Origin: Candidatus Poribacteria bacterium
GTDB lineage: Bacteria > Poribacteria > WGA-4E > WGA-3G
DNA: 64,000 nt
Reading direction: 5' to 3'
NCBI GenBank assembly: GCA_022827625.1
Contig: JAJEIE010000033.1
Location: 310,001-374,000, forward strand
Part shown: in pieces, positions 60,408-64,000 of the stretch
Numbering within the stretch: the first letter of the stretch is position 1
Layout: every line of letters begins with the position of its first letter
Position numbers and translations under genes: made by a program
Notes under the pieces: model-generated
The model's input: the letters and a program-made list of their open reading frames with translations, nothing else
The model's database searches: none
What the model was told of the DNA's origin: nothing

Positions 60408-63407
60408 ATGACTGAACAACTTGAAATGTTTGATCAATCAGACAATAGCGAAGAAAAACGCGAAGAGGCACTTATTCCGACGCAACTCGATCAGCTGATT
60501 GATCTAGCGGACGATGAGGTTGAAACTGAAGAAGTACCTGCTTATATTGCGCTTCTGAAAGCGGCAATTCCAGATGATGATCATGTGTTGCAAGACTACG
60601 TTGAAATTGTGGGACCCCAAATGCAAAAGGAATACACACTGCGTTCCGCAAAAGGGAGTTCCGTTGAAAGATATGCCCGGAATGACGATCAAAGCATGCT
60701 GACGCACGTTTTAAACGGGATTTTTCCAACGTTGCAAATTGTAAGGGAGTCTGGAACGGCTTTGAGTAACGTTGAAAAACAAATCTACCTCATTGCTTAT
60801 ACACTCCACGACTTGGACAAGTTAGTAAATGTTCAAGGGTTAAGTGTAGCAGATGTTGAAAAGAAAAGCGAGTTTTACGGCTATCTTGATGAATGGGTAG
60901 AACGGTTATGCTTTGATCGCTTTTGTCCGGAATACGATACCTATCGTGAGGATATTGGCTATTTGATTCTGAATACGCAAGTAAAATATGGTGCGGATCT
61001 CAACCCACAAAATTTTGATCGCCAACTTCCGGGGAACCGCCATGAGTTTTTGAAAAAGATGTGCCGGTTTTCCGATCTCATCGCTTATTTCATGAAAAAT
61101 CCCGCAAGTTTCTTGGAGAGACAGGACCTTTCGGAATCACTTACTCATTTAAGTCGTGGAAAACTTGTGTTTGCGTATCACAAGGTGTCCGAAAACCGAG
61201 GGATGCTAACTAACGTCATTAACAATGCTATTCTTGCGGAGATGCAAGACAACTTTGGGTGGAGACCGTTTCTATTTTTTCCTACTGGCGTGACGTATCT
61301 ACGTTTCCGGAATTCGGATGACAAAGCACTCCCAACAGGAGATGAGATTGCTGAAATTGTTGTAGAGAAACTCAAAACCTACTGTGCTTCCCGACTTCAA
61401 CAGAATCTGAACGGTTTTACGCGCAGTGGAAAAGGTTTCAAATATGCGGATTATTATGATGCTTTCTTTGATCCAAAAGATATGTTGAGGTTAATCCAAA
61501 AAGGTTGTTTTAAAATTCTTCGACAAGATAAAGCACCGTCAGCAGGTAAAAGGCTGGCAAAACTCCAGCAACTTCAAATGGAAGGTAAGATTTCTGAAGA
61601 TATTTCGTTGGATTTTGAAGATGACCTTCGTGTTGATCAGTTGGCGGAGTATCTTGTTGAGATAGAGAAACTGATTGGTAGATTCGCATCGCGGGAAGCT
61701 GTAGCACATGAAATGCTTTCTTATCTTGGGATGCAGGAGTGGCAAGAAGTTTTTACATCTATTCCAAGTCAAGGAGGTGTACCTTTACCATGGTATTTTA
61801 TAGCTGGTAAGTACCTCTTGCGAAATCGCGGCAAAGATGAAAATGACATGCGAGAACTGTTTGAGGGGGTAGCTGAGCATATCACTCAGGTATTTGCTGA
61901 AACTATTGGGAATCAAGCACAATTCGATAGTTTTGCCACGCTGCGAGATTATGTTAAGCAGACAGTTGATATTAACGGACATCAAAACATCCATCAAGAT
62001 TTTCAGACAGAACTCGCTCGGTACACCAACACAAAAAAAGTTGGCCGGGGTTCAGACAAGGGGTGTTCTCTCTGTTCATCAGCTTTCCAGACGCAGGAAT
62101 CTCGCGAAACGGATGTAATTTTTGCACCTCAGGTTTACAGTAATAAAAACCCGATTAATTCGGGGAGGGTAAGGCGAGGAATCTGTCAACTGTGCCAGAT
62201 GGAAATGATGCTCCGTCAAATTCTAATACGTTCACGATGGAACCTCGTTGGGGCAGGATATGAGAGCGTTAAAATCAAGTGGCTCTATTTCTATCCAAGT
62301 TATTTCTTTACGCCAGAAACGTCTAAGATTATCGGAGAGGCTTATCAAAGCCTGAAATCCTTGAATTTCTTTGATGTTCGGAAAAAACTTCACAAAGGTA
62401 GTGCAGCAACCGATTTAATAGAGCTTGATGAATTCATTATTGACACTGAGATTCCTGACACTGAGAAGGAGAATCTGCTTAAAATGGATTTTAGTGAAAA
62501 TGATTTGGCAACCTTCTATTTCTGCGGCATTCCAACCCTTGGTACCCGACCAACTGATACAGAATCTTGGGCAATGCCTACATTCCTAAGCCTTCTCTCA
62601 ATGCTCGCTTTTAATGCGAAAGTTGTCGTGACGGAGTCGCAGGTGCCGCTTTACCACAGCGCGGAGGAATTTAAAGAGACTATAGTTCTTAATGCTCCAC
62701 ATCCTTTTGTTACACATATTTTGAAAAAAGATAGACTCCGCATTGATGAGATAGAGGCAAGTTTAGAAAAACTTGCAGCTACCTACGACATCAATATTGA
62801 TGCCTTTCGTGACGGTGCTAAACCGCAGTGGCAACATCTTAATGGGGTTGCGGGGAATATAGCGAGTGATCCGTTGTATGTATTCCACTATCTTGATGTT
62901 CTTCGTCGCAAAAATAAGTGGGATAGTTTTCCGAAACCCAGAGACGGGGATATATTCATTCCCGAACGTTATTTACAATTCTATGAAATCCTTGGAGGTG
63001 ACAAAATGAGTCTGATTGAAGGCATTGCACAACGATGCTTTAATTTCTATGGACCTGATTCTTTTAACCCCAATAGTGTGTTGAAAGTAATCACCTTGGT
63101 GGAAGATGTTATCATTAACAGCGATCCGACGATCAATCCAATTGACTTGAAATGGGAGGCGCGCGGTGAAGTCCACAATCTGATGCAACGCGTTAGAAGT
63201 AGTCGGGCACAGGGCTTCGCTCGTTTGCTCCAACAAGAAGAGCCTATGGCTATTGAAGCGTTGATTGATTATTTTTACGACCAAGTATTTATGGATGATT
63301 ATAAAGGACAGCGGGCAATCTTACGCGCCCGCCGGAACCGTCTTAACGCTGGTATCAACGCTTGGTATCAGGCGAACTGGCAACAATTCCGAAAAGAAAA
63401 AAAATAA
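60408..63407 (+). CDS. cas10d: Type I-D Cas10d (Csc3) large subunit
   Basis: 999 residues from the ATG at 60408, which has AAAGGAGAG 7 bases upstream; a TTG at 60387 inside cas3 is rejected. The N-terminal HD nuclease is marked by IAYTLHDLDKL (near 134). A zinc-finger region has CSLCSSAF (near 553) and CQLCQMEM (near 593). The C-terminal Cas10-like palm lacks a GGDD motif, as in other Cas10d proteins. With Csc1 and Csc2 it forms the I-D effector and supplies the nuclease acting on target DNA. csc2 begins 12 bases downstream. Confidence 0.88.
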   Translation: MTEQLEMFDQSDNSEEKREEALIPTQLDQLIDLADDEVETEEVPAYIALLKAAIPDDDHVLQDYVEIVGPQMQKEYTLRSAKGSSVERYARNDDQSMLTHVLNGIFPTLQIVRESGTALSNVEKQIYLIAYTLHDLDKLVNVQGLSVADVEKKSEFYGYLDEWVERLCFDRFCPEYDTYREDIGYLILNTQVKYGADLNPQNFDRQLPGNRHEFLKKMCRFSDLIAYFMKNPASFLERQDLSESLTHLSRGKLVFAYHKVSENRGMLTNVINNAILAEMQDNFGWRPFLFFPTGVTYLRFRNSDDKALPTGDEIAEIVVEKLKTYCASRLQQNLNGFTRSGKGFKYADYYDAFFDPKDMLRLIQKGCFKILRQDKAPSAGKRLAKLQQLQMEGKISEDISLDFEDDLRVDQLAEYLVEIEKLIGRFASREAVAHEMLSYLGMQEWQEVFTSIPSQGGVPLPWYFIAGKYLLRNRGKDENDMRELFEGVAEHITQVFAETIGNQAQFDSFATLRDYVKQTVDINGHQNIHQDFQTELARYTNTKKVGRGSDKGCSLCSSAFQTQESRETDVIFAPQVYSNKNPINSGRVRRGICQLCQMEMMLRQILIRSRWNLVGAGYESVKIKWLYFYPSYFFTPETSKIIGEAYQSLKSLNFFDVRKKLHKGSAATDLIELDEFIIDTEIPDTEKENLLKMDFSENDLATFYFCGIPTLGTRPTDTESWAMPTFLSLLSMLAFNAKVVVTESQVPLYHSAEEFKETIVLNAPHPFVTHILKKDRLRIDEIEASLEKLAATYDINIDAFRDGAKPQWQHLNGVAGNIASDPLYVFHYLDVLRRKNKWDSFPKPRDGDIFIPERYLQFYEILGGDKMSLIEGIAQRCFNFYGPDSFNPNSVLKVITLVEDVIINSDPTINPIDLKWEARGEVHNLMQRVRSSRAQGFARLLQQEEPMAIEALIDYFYDQVFMDDYKGQRAILRARRNRLNAGINAWYQANWQQFRKEKK

Positions 63408-63419
63408 GGAGGCAAACTG

Positions 63420-64000
63420 ATGTCAATAATTGAAATTCCCCAAACCATTATTCCTGAGACAAGTTTCTTAGACACGATCCCCAAGGCGCCCGAAGGGCGA
63501 TACGCCCACATTCTCATGATTCGAGAGACTGAATCTTACTCTGTTTTTCAGACAGATGGCACATTGAACATTGCTAATGTCAAAAGAGGGTTGAAGGAGG
63601 CCAAACCGCTGATTCGTCTCGCTATGTTTAAGCGGAAGCAGACTTCCCCCGAACGTTTAACGGGTAGAGAACTTCTGCGCCGGAATGGTATTACTCAAAA
63701 TCAGGATGAAAAAGCAGAACTGAAGTACTGCGACTACAACGAGCATTTTTGCCAAAGTTGTCCAGATTGCGTCTACTATGGCTTTGCGATCGGGGACTCT
63801 GGAGCAGAGAAGTCAAAAGTTTATGCGGATACTGCTTATTCTATCAGCGGCTATGATGAATCGCACCAACAATTTTCATTTAACGCGTTGTTTGAGAAAG
63901 GGAACATGAGTCAAAAAGGACAGGTTCGATCCAGTTTCGGTGAGCAAGATCACATTGTTCCGCAGGTCTATTTTCCTTCAGTTATCACCATCAAAGACGT
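63420..64000 (+). CDS. csc2: Type I-D Csc2 (Cas7-like backbone), partial
   Basis: The frame opens at ATG 63420 with AAGGAGG 8 bases upstream and runs off the right edge after 193 codons. Translation starts MSIIEIPQTIIPETSFLDTI and includes CQSCPDCVYYGFAIGDSG and EKSKVYADTAYSISGYDE, characteristic of Csc2/Cas7d, the crRNA-binding backbone. Gene order cas3-cas10d-csc2 is the normal I-D order, so csc1, cas6, cas4, cas1, cas2 and an array should lie to the right. Confidence 0.9.
   Translation, partial: MSIIEIPQTIIPETSFLDTIPKAPEGRYAHILMIRETESYSVFQTDGTLNIANVKRGLKEAKPLIRLAMFKRKQTSPERLTGRELLRRNGITQNQDEKAELKYCDYNEHFCQSCPDCVYYGFAIGDSGAEKSKVYADTAYSISGYDESHQQFSFNALFEKGNMSQKGQVRSSFGEQDHIVPQVYFPSVITIKD

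Overview
The window looks like one contig of a bacterium from a lineage such as Candidatus Poribacteria. No rRNA is present, so this is inference. It rests on several UnbV/FG-GAP proteins, two phytanoyl-CoA dioxygenases, TPR, PQQ and PD40 propeller proteins, DUF3500, Uma2 and PHP proteins, and intergenic regions full of short dispersed repeats. Housekeeping genes (uvrB, lexA, accB/accC, efp, rdgB, rph, pncB, cysC) show it is chromosomal. No tRNA was seen.

Layout. 0-8.6 kb: uvrB start, a repeat cluster, a class A PBP, a redoxin, lexA, then a minus-strand HAD / GT9 / PHP / PHP block in which the two PHP genes are a tandem duplication. 8.7-10.8 kb: a small-protein transcription unit and a secreted protein. 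10.9-14.6 kb: an unrecognised two-gene cassette between repeats. 14.8-16.4 kb: a rhodanese-MoeB/ThiF fusion with an in-frame TGA exactly at the catalytic cysteine, followed by a hairpin that fits a bacterial SECIS, then a small zinc-ribbon gene. 16.6-28.2 kb: secreted carbohydrate-binding, UnbV and PQQ-propeller proteins, cysC, and a catabolic run (PhyH, Ldh2-type dehydrogenase, FAH, D-threonine-aldolase-like). 28.3-33.8 kb: DUF3500, an ECF sigma / anti-sigma pair, a long TPR protein and Uma2. 33.9-55.2 kb: a long minus-strand series: pncB, TPR/FG-GAP, TPR/PD40, UnbV, acetyl-CoA carboxylase subunits, efp, rdgB, rph, PhyH, a BatA/DUF58/DUF4381 group interleaved with an RsbU-RsbV-RsbW partner switch, a polyferredoxin and a SufR-like regulator. 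56.0-64.0 kb: a WYL regulator, a DUF3800 gene followed by two tandem copies of a structured RNA, then cas3, cas10d and the start of csc2 of a type I-D CRISPR-Cas locus that runs off the right edge.

Most notable points: (1) the probable selenocysteine MoeB/ThiF-like enzyme; (2) tandem RNAs with stem covariation directly after a DUF3800 gene; (3) a C-terminal tail of the form KL(T/A)TxWxxLK shared by three unrelated secreted proteins; (4) four dispersed palindromic elements of exactly 117 bp with common ends and exchangeable cores; (5) intergenic repeats that have entered reading frames (rdgB, a PD40 protein, an FG-GAP protein) or supply the N-termini of exported proteins; (6) the two-gene cassette at 10.9-14.5 kb.

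Limits: all family calls come from reading motifs by eye. Identities, structures and promoters were not computed.
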